A stretch of 22,457 nucleotides of DNA from an uncultured Eggerthellaceae bacterium (GCA_910589135.1 CAJUSL010000026.1:1-22457), one strand, 5' to 3'; counted from the first letter of the stretch, positions 5,572-14,347 are shown. The notes: generated by a model not told the origin, from the letters alone. A program made the numbers and translations.

Positions 5572-8500
5572 AGGTACTCCTCCGCTAGGTCTACCAGGCT
5601 TGCGAACTCGCGCATGGTGATGCCCTCGGGCTTGAGCGCGTCCGAGAGCATCCGAGGGAGGCCCCTGCGGAGCGCGGTCAGCTCGGTGAGGACCGCATTC
5701 ATGACGCCCAGCAGCTCCGTGCTCGACGTGTCGGCCATCCCTGTCTGCGCCTGGACGGACGCCTGCGCGGGCTGCGCCACAGGGGCGAACCTGCCCTGCG
5801 CAGCGGCACGGTAGTTGAGCGCGAGCACTGGCGCGGCCTTCGCGGACACGCCTTTCGTGGCGCTCGTGGCCAGGCCTGACGCCAGCTTCTCCACGTGCTT
5901 GTACTCGTCGGACATGCCCAGCCCGTAGCCCGTGCCGTAGTCCGCGCCGAGCGAGCGCGCGACCTTCGAGGGCGAAGCGGAGTTCTGGGCGGCCTTGACG
6001 GCGCGCACGGCCGCCTCGGCGAGGCCGTAGGCCTTCTGGTAGACCCAGCTCTCCTTGCTGGATATGCCCTGGCCGTAGCCCTGCGCGAAGTCCTGGCCAA
6101 TCTTCCTGGCCATGTGCGCGTTCTGCTGCAGCCCGCGCTCGGCCGTCACCGCCAGCGCGTGCGCCTGGTTGTAGGCGTCGGCCCCTCCTATGGTGTTGCC
6201 GAAGCCGTCCACTGCGGTCCGTCCGGCCTTCGTGAAGGTATCCTTCGTGCCCTCGACGCCCTTCAGGGCGGACGTGGCCACGCTCGCCGCCGCCCCCGAC
6301 GCGGCCCCGGTGCCGCTTTGCAGCCCAGATGCGAGGTTCGAGGCTGCCGCGTAGCCTGCTCCTCCTATCTGACCGGGGAGGCCCGATATCGCGCCTATGG
6401 CGGCCGCACCAACGGCGCCCATGGCGGCTGTGGGACCTTCCTGGCTCCCGCTTATGCCGTTCGCGAGGCCAGCGTTTATGTCGTTCCCGAGCTGCATCAT
6501 GACGAGCGACGGCGAGTTGCTGTCGAACGTGCTCTTGGCGCGGGCTATGACCTCCTCCGACATGGTGCCCACGGCGCCTGCTGGCATCTCCGCGCTGCCG
6601 GTTATGCCGTCCACGAGCCCTTGGTCTATGTCGCGCCCGAGGACTTGTGCGGCTGCGGCGACGTCGCCGCCGGTCATCTGCAGCACCATGGCATCGAGCA
6701 TCGCCCTTTGCTCGCCCTGGGGGAGCCCGCTGTTGGCCATGATGGCGTTGGCCAGCGCCGAAGGTATCGCCAAGCCCTGGGTTGCGCAGGCGTTGACTAT
6801 GGATGTCAGGCCGCCGTCGAAGCCGCTCTGCAGGGCGGCAATCTGCGCGTCGGATATCTGCCCGAAGCTTTCCATCGACAGCCCGCAGGAGCCCAGGGCG
6901 GCGTCCAGCGTGTCGAACGCTCCCACGTTCGTGGCCATGGTCGCCTGGAGGCTGTCCATGGCCGCCTTCTCGGATTCGGTCGCCGCCGTCAGGCGGTCTA
7001 CCTCCTGCTGCGCAAGGGTGACGGCATCCGCGTACGGCGTGAGCGCGTCGCCCGTCAGGTACTGCTCGGCGTCCGCGCATTCCTGCTGCGCAGCCGCGAG
7101 TTTGTCGGTGGCCTCCTTCAGGGCCATCTGGTCTTGTATGAGCTGCTTGGCGTGCTCCTTGTACATCTCGCGGGCGGCTTCTGCCATGGCCTCTTCCCTG
7201 TAGGCCGCCGCCATTTCCAAGACCTTGTCCTTGGCAACGGTGAGTTTGCCGTTCTGCAGGTCGGTGATGCCGATCGACTCGCCCGTGGCCTCGTTGAAGC
7301 CCTCGACGGCGGCCTGGAGGCGCGCCTGCTCGTCGGCTGTGAGCCTGCCCTTGTCGGCAAGCTCCGCGATGGTGTCGGCGTAGGACTGGGCGACCGCCGC
7401 GCTCGTGCCCGCGTCGGCGAACGTCTCGCGCGTCTTCTCGGCCAGCTCGGCCTGGGATGCTATGCAGTCGCCGGCGGACATGGCCACGTTCTCGGTGGCG
7501 TCCGCCGCCGCATCCGCCGCCGGCGCGTAGCCCTCGAACGCCTGCTGCCCGGCGTTGATGGCGTCGCCCATGCCATCGGTGGCTTTCTCCAGGTTCTCGG
7601 CGTCCTTCCGCGAGGCCTCCATCGCGCCGCCTATGGCGGTCACGACCTCCACGAGGGCGGTCATGGCCGCGATGGGCGCGATGGTCTTCAGCGCCGTGCT
7701 CATGGCGCGGGTGGCCATGGTTCCGAGATTCATGGCCACTGTGGAGGCCTTGACGGCGACCGCCTGCGTCGTGATTCCGGCAGTTGACGCCTTGGTGGCA
7801 GTAGAGAGGGCCTGTTGCCCGGCCGCAGCTTCCTTCGTCTTCATCCCGTAGAAGCCGATGGTGCCCGAGGCGAGCTTTGTCGCGGCGGCGTTCTTCGTGG
7901 TCTCGGCGGTGAGGGCCGCCCATATGCGCTTGCCGTCTTCCGCAATCCTTTGCTTGTTGGCGACGACGGCTATCCCTGCCCCGATCCCTACGAGCGCGGG
8001 GGCAACCTTGTCCAGGTTCTGGAACAGGAGCTCGAGTCCCGGGACGACTGTGCCGGTGACGAACTGCACGGCCTCGCGAAGCGGCTCCTGAAGCCCCTGG
8101 TAGACCTTTATGGCCAGCTCCTCGAAGGCCGACCCCATGGCGGCCACGTCGCCGCCCAGGTTGTTTGTCATGGTGTCGGCGGTGGCCTGCGCTGTGCCGG
8201 CGCAGCCGTACAGCTCGTCGCGGAAGGACGCCGCCTGGCCCGCGCCCGCGTTAAGCAGCAGGTTCAATCCCTTGATGGAGTCGGCCGTGAAGGTTGACTG
8301 CAGGGCCGCCGCCTTCTCGGCGTCGCCCATGCCGGCCGTGGCGGCCTCGACGTCCGCGATGATGTCCACAAAGTCCCGGTAATTGCCCTGGGCGTCCATC
8401 ACCTGCACGGTGTTTTCGCCTATGGCGATTGCGCCGTCCTTCATGCGGGCGGTCATGTCGCGCATGACCGCGTTCAGCGCAGTGCCCGACTCCTGGCCCT

Positions 8501-9227
8501 TCAGGCCCTGGTTTGCCATCATGGCGAGCGCCGCCGAGGTGGTCTCGACGTCCATGCCGAAGGCGTTGCAGTTCGCAGCGCAGTTCTTGTAGGCCATGCC
8601 CAGGCCCTCGACGGTGGTGTTGGCGTTGGCTTGGGAATAGGCGAGGACGTCCACCATGCGCTGCGTCTCGGACGCCTGCATTCCGAACGCCGACAGGTAG
8701 TCGGTCACCAGGTCGGAGGCGGCGGCCAGGTCCATCTCGCCCGCCTGGGCGAGCGTGAGCACCGAGTCCACGCCCTGAAGCATCTGCTGGGTGTCCCAGC
8801 CAGCGAGCGCCATGTAGCCGAGCGCATCCGCCGCCTGGGAGGCGCTGAAGGTGGTGGAGGCACCGAGCTCGCGGGCCTTCGACTCGAGCTGCCCCAGCTC
8901 GTCGCCTGCCGCCCCGGAGAGCGCCGAGACCTTCGACATGGAGGTCTCGAAGCCCGAGCCGATCTCGATGGCTTGGCGTGCGATGTCCTGGACCTTCGAC
9001 AGCACCATCGTGAGGCCCTGCGCGGCCAGGTTGCCCAGGGCCACGCTCATGGCCCCTATCATGCCGTTGGACTTCTCGGCAGCGGCCGCGCCCTTCTCCA
9101 GCCCCGACCAGCCAAGGCCTGCGTCGGCCTTCTTGATGTCTTCTATTGATGACTTGACGCGCTTCGCGCCGTTGACGGCGTTTGCGTCCTTGACGTCTAT
9201 CTGTACGGTTACCTTGCCGTCGGCCAT
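5568..9227 (-). CDS. Tail tape measure protein
   Basis: This is the longest gene in the window, 1219 aa, which fits the tape measure that fixes tail length and is threaded through the tail tube. The region at about 85-330 has the phage tape-measure core (SGFETSMSKVSALSGAAGDE, GASTTFSASQAADALGYMAL, LVTDYLSAFGM, LAMMANQGLKGQESGTALNA). A hydrophobic stretch follows at about 365-420, then long Ala-rich helical segments and a Gly/Ala-rich central region. At the usual ~1.5 angstrom per residue it implies a tail of roughly 180 nm. ATG 9227 lies one base after the stop of the preceding chaperone-like gene. No peptidase or lysozyme motif was evident in it. Confidence 0.93.
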   Translation of the reverse strand: MADGKVTVQIDVKDANAVNGAKRVKSSIEDIKKADAGLGWSGLEKGAAAAEKSNGMIGAMSVALGNLAAQGLTMVLSKVQDIARQAIEIGSGFETSMSKVSALSGAAGDELGQLESKARELGASTTFSASQAADALGYMALAGWDTQQMLQGVDSVLTLAQAGEMDLAAASDLVTDYLSAFGMQASETQRMVDVLAYSQANANTTVEGLGMAYKNCAANCNAFGMDVETTSAALAMMANQGLKGQESGTALNAVMRDMTARMKDGAIAIGENTVQVMDAQGNYRDFVDIIADVEAATAGMGDAEKAAALQSTFTADSIKGLNLLLNAGAGQAASFRDELYGCAGTAQATADTMTNNLGGDVAAMGSAFEELAIKVYQGLQEPLREAVQFVTGTVVPGLELLFQNLDKVAPALVGIGAGIAVVANKQRIAEDGKRIWAALTAETTKNAAATKLASGTIGFYGMKTKEAAAGQQALSTATKASTAGITTQAVAVKASTVAMNLGTMATRAMSTALKTIAPIAAMTALVEVVTAIGGAMEASRKDAENLEKATDGMGDAINAGQQAFEGYAPAADAAADATENVAMSAGDCIASQAELAEKTRETFADAGTSAAVAQSYADTIAELADKGRLTADEQARLQAAVEGFNEATGESIGITDLQNGKLTVAKDKVLEMAAAYREEAMAEAAREMYKEHAKQLIQDQMALKEATDKLAAAQQECADAEQYLTGDALTPYADAVTLAQQEVDRLTAATESEKAAMDSLQATMATNVGAFDTLDAALGSCGLSMESFGQISDAQIAALQSGFDGGLTSIVNACATQGLAIPSALANAIMANSGLPQGEQRAMLDAMVLQMTGGDVAAAAQVLGRDIDQGLVDGITGSAEMPAGAVGTMSEEVIARAKSTFDSNSPSLVMMQLGNDINAGLANGISGSQEGPTAAMGAVGAAAIGAISGLPGQIGGAGYAAASNLASGLQSGTGAASGAAASVATSALKGVEGTKDTFTKAGRTAVDGFGNTIGGADAYNQAHALAVTAERGLQQNAHMARKIGQDFAQGYGQGISSKESWVYQKAYGLAEAAVRAVKAAQNSASPSKVARSLGADYGTGYGLGMSDEYKHVEKLASGLATSATKGVSAKAAPVLALNYRAAAQGRFAPVAQPAQASVQAQTGMADTSSTELLGVMNAVLTELTALRRGLPRMLSDALKPEGITMREFASLVDLAEEYL

Positions 9228-9228
9228 G

Positions 9229-9870
9229 TCATGCCGCCTCGAACATGGCGTCCACGTCGCCCTGGTCGCCGAAGTCCCCGCCGGAGCACTTCAGCTCGTA
9301 GAAGTCGCGCATTTCGTAGAAGGCGTCCACCGCCTTCTGGCCAGCGTCCCTGGCCGATGGGGGCTTGGCGAGCCTGTAGTGCACGGCCTGCTGGAAGGGC
9401 GTCTCTACGCCGTACTCGGCGAGCTGGGTCACGAGCGACGACGCCTCGGAGAAGGTCATTGAGTCGCTCACGTCGTCCCACGAGATGCCGTAGGCGGCGC
9501 GCAACGAGTTGCGGATGCGGTCGGCGTCCTCGTCCCAGTCGAACCACCGTCCATCGTCGTTCTGGGAGAACCGGCCGTCGGGGGTGACGTCGAGCCCGCA
9601 CACGTCCCACATGGCGTCGTACACGAGCGCCTGCAGCTCCTCGTCGTCCGACACGGGGAGGGCGCAGCGGTCGAAGAACAGCATGTCGAGCAGACGTGTG
9701 CCTGCATCGTCGGTGCCGCCGTCAAACATCCTTATGATGGAGAGCACGTTGCGCGCGGAGTCGCACACCTCCACGGTGCGCCCGCGCCACCCGTAGGTGC
9801 TGACCAGACGCTCGCGCCCCTCCGCGTCGGTCTTCTTCGAGCTAGTCTCTGTGAGCGGCTTGCAACGCAT
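9229..9870 (-). CDS. Gp15-like tail assembly protein
   Basis: This 213-aa acidic protein is encoded immediately before the tape measure, where tail-assembly chaperones of siphophages lie. The segment WDEDADRIRNSLRAAYGISWDDVSDSMTFSEASSLVTQL resembles the core of the phage Gp15 family. ATG 9870 has AGGAG six bases upstream and lies inside the end of the preceding gene, overlapping it by 29 nt. The frame is +1 relative to the upstream gene, so a classical -1 programmed frameshift of the lambda G/GT kind is not supported; independent initiation is more likely. The function is inferred from family resemblance and order. Confidence 0.7.
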   Translation of the reverse strand: MRCKPLTETSSKKTDAEGRERLVSTYGWRGRTVEVCDSARNVLSIIRMFDGGTDDAGTRLLDMLFFDRCALPVSDDEELQALVYDAMWDVCGLDVTPDGRFSQNDDGRWFDWDEDADRIRNSLRAAYGISWDDVSDSMTFSEASSLVTQLAEYGVETPFQQAVHYRLAKPPSARDAGQKAVDAFYEMRDFYELKCSGGDFGDQGDVDAMFEAA

Positions 9871-10306
9871 TCGAGGCTCCTGCCGTCGTCTGCGCTGCGG
9901 TCATTACGAATCTGTTTATCTCGTCGTAGATAGCCTGCATCACCTGCACGAGCTGCGGCGTGCAGTCGGCGGGGTCGGCCTTCTCGCCGCCTCCCAGAGC
10001 GGCCAGCAGCTTCTCGTAGCCGACTCGTCCCAGGGCCTCCGAGACGATGGGCTCGATGAGCGAGGCGATCTCGCCGTCCAGCCTGTATGTCTCGTCGAAG
10101 TCCCCGGCCTCGAGGGCGGCGTCGCGCCTTTCCTCGATGGCCTTGATGTTCTTGCCGTTCTCGATGGCGACGTTGGCGACGGCCTTCAGCACGCGCGGTG
10201 CCGTCCTGACGTGGACGGTGACGTTCGTGCCTCCTATGTCAAGCACGAGCGGCCTTGCGACGGCCGCGATTTTCGCCTTGCTTCTCGCTGTCTTCTTCTT
10301 GCCCAT
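9842..10306 (-). CDS. Tail assembly chaperone-like protein
   Basis: This 154-aa protein lies two genes before the tape measure and directly after the tail tube, the place of gpG-like chaperones that hold the tape measure before tube assembly. It starts with a Lys-rich MGKKKTARSKAK, has a short beta-rich part (PLVLDIGGTNVTVHVRT), and is helical from about residue 38 onward. ATG 10306 has AAGGAG five bases upstream. A terminator lies between it and the tail tube gene, so it should be made in smaller amounts than the tube. The role is inferred from position; the sequence does not match a family I can name firmly. Confidence 0.65.
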   Translation of the reverse strand: MGKKKTARSKAKIAAVARPLVLDIGGTNVTVHVRTAPRVLKAVANVAIENGKNIKAIEERRDAALEAGDFDETYRLDGEIASLIEPIVSEALGRVGYEKLLAALGGGEKADPADCTPQLVQVMQAIYDEINRFVMTAAQTTAGASNALQAAHRD

Positions 10307-10344
10307 CTGCGCTCCTTAGCGTTCGCATTCTGCGCCAGAAACCT

Positions 10345-10377
10345 AAAAAGGCCGAGGCAGCGCAGATTGCCTCGGCC
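10345..10377 (-). terminator. Rho-independent terminator after tail tube gene
   Basis: On the minus strand GGCCGAGGCA, an eight-base loop and TGCCTCGGCC form a perfect 10-bp GC-rich stem followed directly by TTTTT. It lies 32 bp beyond the tail tube stop codon and before the chaperone gene, so it probably attenuates transcription and favours the abundant tube protein. Confidence 0.85.
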
Positions 10378-10408
10378 TCGGCCTAGATGTTCGGACATGT
10401 GTCGCCGG

Positions 10409-11158
10409 CTACTTGGAGTCGGCGGTCCCTGCCTGCTTTGCGGGGGAAGCCTGCCTTGCGGCGGCGCTGACGGTTACCTTGACCCTCGCCATGATCGAGG
10501 GCTTGGAGACGCACTTGGCGGTCACGTAGGTCTCGCCTGCGGCCACGCCGGTCACGGTGCCGTCGGGGGTCACGGTCGCCACCTTGTGGTTTCCCGTGGC
10601 GAACACGCAGCGCGGGTTCGCGTCCTCGGGAGTTACAATCGCGGAAATGCTGGACGTCTCACCGACCGTCACGGCGACCGCCGCCGCCGTCACCTTCTCG
10701 GGATAGGCGGTTCCCACGGCTTCGGCCACGACCTCGCCCGGCCCGTTGAACGAGATTTTGCAGCTGAACTTGGCCTTCTCGTTGGCCGCCCCGTCCTGGT
10801 CGGCCTTGATCTCGTGTACGGTCACGGGACGCTCGATCACCTTGCCGTCGGGGAACGTGCGGCGCAGCGTCGTGCACAGCCCGTCGCCCGTGGTCTCGTC
10901 GTGGTCGGCCGCCCAGTTCTGGAACGGGTCGTCCATGCGCCGCTTGCCCTCCACGGTGATGCTCTGCTGCATGCCGGTCACCTGCGTGTCGGCCTCGCCG
11001 AACTTGTCGTAGAAGTACTCCTCCTCGACCGTCTCGGACTTGTCGCGGGTGAAGCTGCTGATTCCCGGGCCGACCCATGCGTACTCGGGTGAGTCGCCCT
11101 CGGGGTTGATGTCCACCTCGTTGAGGTACTGGTAGTTCATGGAGCTTCCGATGTCCAT
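10409..11158 (-). CDS. Major tail tube protein with C-terminal Ig-like (BIG2) domain
   Basis: This 249-aa protein has a tail-tube-like first part (about 1-150: NYQYLNEVDINPEG, a central EEEYFYDKFGEADTQVTGMQ, WAADHDETTGDG, then EIKADQDGAANEKAKFSCKI). A linker leads to a bacterial Ig-like domain at about 158-231 (VAVTVGETSSISAIVTPEDA, ATVTPDGTVTGVAAGETYVT, VKVTV). Such domains often decorate the tail surface and may bind host or gut glycans. ATG 11158 overlaps the TGA of the preceding gene by one base; an alternative start at Met7 (11140) is possible. Position between the tail terminator and chaperone genes, and the strong terminator behind it, fit the tail tube. The tube call rests mainly on order and shape. 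Confidence 0.8.
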   Translation of the reverse strand: MDIGSSMNYQYLNEVDINPEGDSPEYAWVGPGISSFTRDKSETVEEEYFYDKFGEADTQVTGMQQSITVEGKRRMDDPFQNWAADHDETTGDGLCTTLRRTFPDGKVIERPVTVHEIKADQDGAANEKAKFSCKISFNGPGEVVAEAVGTAYPEKVTAAAVAVTVGETSSISAIVTPEDANPRCVFATGNHKVATVTPDGTVTGVAAGETYVTAKCVSKPSIMARVKVTVSAAARQASPAKQAGTADSK

Positions 11159-11556
11159 CAGTTGGCCATCCTTTCTATCGTCAGGTTGATGTCGAAGAGC
11201 CACACCCATCTGCCCGACTCGTCCCAGGGCATGGGGCGCGGCCTTCCTTTCTCGAGGCCAGAGACCTCGTAGGAGCCGTTGTCCGAGTCCAGCGAGCCGA
11301 AGTCGATGGATTCGGATATGCTGCTCGCGTCCCTCATCGACTGCAGCTCGCTTATGCGCCTGCATATGACGGTGACGCGCAGGGGGGCGTCCTCTTCGAA
11401 GTCGTAGAAGACGTCGCCCTGCCCGGGCGTCCCGAAGGAGAGCACCACGCATTCCTCGGCCTTCTGTGCGTTCGCGAGCGACAGGAAAACGGGCACGTCC
11501 ACGCCCGCGTCGGCCACGCGCTGCTTCAGCACCGACAGCAGGTCCAGCTCTTCCAT
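11158..11556 (-). CDS. Tail terminator/completion protein
   Basis: This 132-aa protein lies directly before the tail tube gene, where the protein that caps the tail tube and joins it to the head is usually encoded. It starts MEELDLLSVLKQRVADAGVD and ends with the beta-type stretch GRWVWLFDINLTIERM. Phage minor-capsid/tail-completion proteins of about this size share such a start and end. It overlaps both neighbours by one base (TGATG), so translation is coupled. The call is by order and length with modest sequence support. Confidence 0.6.
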   Translation of the reverse strand: MEELDLLSVLKQRVADAGVDVPVFLSLANAQKAEECVVLSFGTPGQGDVFYDFEEDAPLRVTVICRRISELQSMRDASSISESIDFGSLDSDNGSYEVSGLEKGRPRPMPWDESGRWVWLFDINLTIERMAN

Positions 11557-11885
11557 CAGGGCACCTCCGTGTACACCCGTGCCGCGTACTCATCAAGCAG
11601 CGGCATGTCGTTTCGCTTCATAGCCTCGTCCCAGTGGTCGCACGTGCCCTCCGTGAAGTGCTTCATTGGCACGTAGTACTGCTTCGCGGCGTACGGCGTG
11701 TTCCAGACGAGCAGCCCGGCTGCGAAGTCCGACGCTATGACCGACGGCCTAAGCGTGTTGTCCAGCAGGGGCACATAGGGCCGCATGAGCTGTTCCGCCC
11801 GCATCGCGACCTCCTCGCGGCGCGCCCTGCCGGCGCCGCCGTCCGCGAGGCTGTCGAGCACGGGGGTGTCGATGGCAACGCTCAT
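11556..11885 (-). CDS. Minor capsid protein 2-like head-tail connector
   Basis: This 109-aa protein (MSVAIDTPVLDS; RAEQLMRPYVPLLDNTLRPS; VWNTPYAAKQYYVP) follows the shape of the Minor_capsid_2 family, in which the tyrosine-rich YAxxQYY segment is typical. These proteins sit at the head-tail junction. ATG 11885 is used because it overlaps the preceding TGA as ATGA; a longer in-frame upstream extension has no such support. The gene ends with a one-base TGATG overlap with the next. Confidence 0.75.
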   Translation of the reverse strand: MSVAIDTPVLDSLADGGAGRARREEVAMRAEQLMRPYVPLLDNTLRPSVIASDFAAGLLVWNTPYAAKQYYVPMKHFTEGTCDHWDEAMKRNDMPLLDEYAARVYTEVP

Positions 11886-12214
11886 GCCAGCTCCACCTCC
11901 CAGTGGTGCACGCGCCCGAAGCAAGAGAGCGCGTGGCATGCGGCGACGCTCGACGGGGCTTCGCCTTCCGAGAGGGTCACGAGAGACCCCGCAGGTATGG
12001 CGAACGCCCCCTTCGTGTTCACGGCGTCCACGTACATGACTGCGTTGGTCGCGTCCTGCAGCTGGTAGGAGGTCGGGCGCACCTTGCTGACGGGCTCGAC
12101 GTAGACCCCGTCGAGCTGCACGGGCTCCTCGTACTCGCCGCCCATGAGGGCGTCCGCCTTCGGAACCCGCACGGCGACCGAGTGGTGGAGAAGCCTCTTT
12201 GGGATGGGCACCAT
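11882..12214 (-). CDS. Minor capsid protein 1-like head-tail connector
   Basis: This 110-aa protein begins MVPIPKRLLHHSVAVRVP and ends VHHWEVELA, with VRPTS and AVMYVDAVNTKGAF in the middle. That order (PIPK.LLHHS, a central yVD..N, a terminal HH.EvEL) is the Minor_capsid_1 pattern. It forms part of the head-tail connector. It is coupled to both neighbours by one-base and four-base overlaps. Family recognition is good. Confidence 0.78.
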   Translation of the reverse strand: MVPIPKRLLHHSVAVRVPKADALMGGEYEEPVQLDGVYVEPVSKVRPTSYQLQDATNAVMYVDAVNTKGAFAIPAGSLVTLSEGEAPSSVAACHALSCFGRVHHWEVELA

Positions 12215-12576
12215 CAGCCTATCCCCTGGAACAGAAGGCCCGTGCCCGAAAGCTCGCGGCGTATGGCGCGGCGCATGTCGATGTCATATGCGGACGCCCC
12301 GCCGTCGGACAGTCCTGAAGCGGAGAACTTGCCGAGGCTTATCGAGGCCGCAGCCTCGCCCACGCCGCCCGAAGCGCCATAGTAGTGGTCGATATCCACT
12401 GCGGCGCCCACGCTGCGCTCGTAGGCCTCCGTCTGCTCGGGGCTTTCCGGCTCGTTGAAGCCGACCACGTGCCGCACCGCAGCGTGGGCGGCGCTCCTGG
12501 AGGCGTCGAAGTCCTCCAGGTCGAGCCTGCCGCCCAGCTGCACGTAACGCTCGTATGTGACCTCGGGGAACGCCAT
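12214..12576 (-). CDS. Head-tail adaptor protein
   Basis: This 120-aa protein is the first gene after the major capsid gene, the standard position of the gp6-like adaptor that docks on the portal. It starts MAFPEVTYERYVQLGGRLDL and continues with a helical segment (FDASRSAAHAAVRHVVG) and a Gly/Ser/Ala-rich second half. ATG 12576 lies three bases after the capsid stop, and its own stop overlaps the next start by one base. The role is inferred from order and size. Confidence 0.65.
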   Translation of the reverse strand: MAFPEVTYERYVQLGGRLDLEDFDASRSAAHAAVRHVVGFNEPESPEQTEAYERSVGAAVDIDHYYGASGGVGEAAASISLGKFSASGLSDGGASAYDIDMRRAIRRELSGTGLLFQGIG

Positions 12577-12579
12577 GCG

Positions 12580-13497
12580 CTAGGCCGAGGCCTTCGCGGC
12601 CCTCGCCGCCGGCTTGGCGCGGAGCACGCCGGCGGCCTTCGTCTTCTTCAGCGCGCAGCCGCAGACGAACTCCGCGTCGCCGGTCTTGACGGCGCCCGGC
12701 TTGGTCCAGTCGGGCAGGTTCACGGAGATGGCGTTGCCGCCCTTCAGCGTGATGCCGTGGAAGGCGTCCATGCCGAGGCACACCGGGTAGATGTCGTTGG
12801 TCTCGAGCGCGCCGTCCTTCATCTCCTGCAGCGGGATGGTGTCCCAGGAGCTGACGCGGTGGCCGGCGGAGTCCGCCGTGACGTTCGCGATGCCCAGGAC
12901 GCGGCAGACGGCGTTGACCTTGGCCTTCATGGCGCGGGACACCAGGATGACGTCCGGGTCGCGCATGAGCAGGGACAGCATCGTGTCCATCTCCTCGGCG
13001 AAGGCGAGCGCGGACTCCTTGGTGACCGTCGAGAGGTCGACGGCGGAGGTCATTTCGGTGGAGCTGCCCTTCACCGCCTTGTCCAGGCCGTCGAAGCCGT
13101 TCTCGTCGGCGTCGGTGTCGCCGTTGATGACCGTCTTGTTGAAGGCGCGGATGATGGCGTTCTTCGACTCCTCGACGTGGAGCTGGTAGAGGTCGTCGGC
13201 GGCCTCCTTGGCCACGCGGTCCATCTCCCAGGCGTCGGAGAGGATGCCGACGCGCGTGGTGATGCGCTCGACCTCCGGCTTGCTCTTCTCCGGCTCGGAG
13301 TTGAGCGCGCGGAACTTCGCCGTCATGGGGGTCTTGACGCGCTTGTAGGCGTACACCAGGTCGGAGGTGCCCGCCGAAGTGAGGCAGTCGTCGAACGTCA
13401 TCGCCCCGAGCAGGTAGTTGTCGGTGACGATTTCGTTGATGAAGCCCTGCACCAGCTTGTCGTCGGAGTTGGTGGCAAGCTCTGCGAGAGTGATCAT
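12580..13497 (-). CDS. Major capsid protein (HK97-fold type)
   Basis: This 305-aa protein forms the icosahedral shell. It lies directly after the scaffold gene and starts MITLAELATNSDDKLVQGFI, with a central VKTPMTAKFRALNSEPEKSK and a VERITTRVGILSDAWEMDRV helix. Further features are AFNKTVINGDTDADENGFDG, VILVSRAMKAKVNAVC and GMDAFHGITLKGGNAISV, all typical of siphophage HK97-like capsid proteins. A Lys/Ala-rich C-terminal tail follows (AAGVLRAKPAARAAKASA). ATG 13497 has AAAGGA seven bases upstream. The first residues are not a long cleavable delta domain, which agrees with a separate scaffold protein upstream. The call is confident by context and pattern. Confidence 0.88.
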   Translation of the reverse strand: MITLAELATNSDDKLVQGFINEIVTDNYLLGAMTFDDCLTSAGTSDLVYAYKRVKTPMTAKFRALNSEPEKSKPEVERITTRVGILSDAWEMDRVAKEAADDLYQLHVEESKNAIIRAFNKTVINGDTDADENGFDGLDKAVKGSSTEMTSAVDLSTVTKESALAFAEEMDTMLSLLMRDPDVILVSRAMKAKVNAVCRVLGIANVTADSAGHRVSSWDTIPLQEMKDGALETNDIYPVCLGMDAFHGITLKGGNAISVNLPDWTKPGAVKTGDAEFVCGCALKKTKAAGVLRAKPAARAAKASA

Positions 13498-13500
13498 GCC

Positions 13501-14028
13501 TTAGTCCTTTCTGTGTTTCAGGCCCTCGCTGATGGTCTTTGCGGGGCCGGAGGGCGCGCCGCCCGGTTTCAGGCCGGTCGAGCCGCTTCCTCCTTTTGCT
13601 TCCTCGAACAGGTAGGGGTGCTCGGCCTTGAGCTTGGACACGTCGCCGTCGAAGTCGCCGAGCAGCGCCTTCGCGGCCTTGACCGAGCGGCAGCCCGCAA
13701 GCTCGAGCCTGTGGGTCGTCTCGGAGTCGGCCATCTTGGCCTCGAGGTCGGCGGCCTTCTTCTCGAACTCCTCGCGCTTCGCCTTGTTCTCGGCGGCGTC
13801 CTTCGCCTCCGCCTTCAGCTTGGCGATCTCCGCGTTGAGCTCGGCCACCTCCTTGTCGTGGCGCTCCTTGTTGATGCCTGGCTGGCCATGGGTGTCCCTG
13901 ACCTCGCCTGCGTCGCCATTGGGCTCGGCGGAGGCTTCGACCGTGGGCTCCTTGCCTGCGCCTTCGGCGGGGTCGGCCTTCTGGCCTGCCGTCTCGTTGG
14001 CCGCGTCCTTGTTCTCTTCCGGTTCCAT
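13501..14028 (-). CDS. Capsid scaffold protein, GP20-like
   Basis: This 175-aa very acidic, helical protein lies directly before the capsid gene. Residues 1-50 are low-complexity and acidic. Residues 52-110 form a coiled coil (KEVAELNAEIAKLKAEAKDA, FEKKAADLEAKMADSE). The C-terminal part (RLELAGCRSVKAAKALLGDF, LKAEHPYLFEE) matches the phage GP20 scaffold pattern. Scaffolds shape the procapsid and leave before packaging. ATG 14028 has AAAGGA eight bases upstream. It has no fused protease domain. Confidence 0.85.
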   Translation of the reverse strand: MEPEENKDAANETAGQKADPAEGAGKEPTVEASAEPNGDAGEVRDTHGQPGINKERHDKEVAELNAEIAKLKAEAKDAAENKAKREEFEKKAADLEAKMADSETTHRLELAGCRSVKAAKALLGDFDGDVSKLKAEHPYLFEEAKGGSGSTGLKPGGAPSGPAKTISEGLKHRKD

Positions 14029-14128
14029 GCCCGTTCCTTTCTCCCTGGGTTTGTTTGCGCGCTTCTCTGCGCATCGGGCGGGTTTTTTGCGCTATCCCAA
14101 GCAGGGAACAGGTTCTAATAGGTGTCTC

Positions 14129-14317
14129 TTACCGACCCCCGCGCTCGCAGTGCTCCCCGCACCTGTCGTCTGGGTGGATGCGCGGGCGGTGTTCGATTAG
14201 CTTGCCGCCGACGGAGAACACCTCGGGCGGGAACCTCTTGCATTCGACCAGGCCGTCCTCGTCGATGGGCGACGCCCAGTAGCACGTTGCGCAGCGAATG
14301 TCGGTGATGTCTTCCAT
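14129..14317 (-). CDS. Small zinc-ribbon-like protein
   Basis: A 62-aa open frame begins MEDITDIRCATCYWASPIDE and has Cys9 and Cys12, Cys26, then Cys53 and Cys57 (RCGEHC), a spacing that could hold one zinc. It also has ECKRFPPEVF, a pattern common in short phage Cys-rich proteins. It sits alone between the cargo-module terminator and the scaffold gene with no strong ribosome site, so it is less certain than its neighbours. A weak promoter-like TTGCCT/CATAAG pair lies just upstream (about 14322-14345). The function is unknown. Confidence 0.6.
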   Translation of the reverse strand: MEDITDIRCATCYWASPIDEDGLVECKRFPPEVFSVGGKLIEHRPRIHPDDRCGEHCERGGR

Positions 14318-14347
14318 GGGCTTATGGTGCGCCTGCTGTCGTCAGGC

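Noticed and set aside
4723..7923. 1066-aa open frame covering the distal tail gene and part of the tape measure
   Set aside because: Only the last 282 residues look like a protein family; the rest is an Arg/Gly/His-rich shadow of the tape measure in another frame.
9842..9870. Programmed -1 frameshift between the two tail chaperone genes
   Set aside because: The second gene is in the +1 frame relative to the first, no slippery heptamer is seen, and it has its own AGGAG and ATG.
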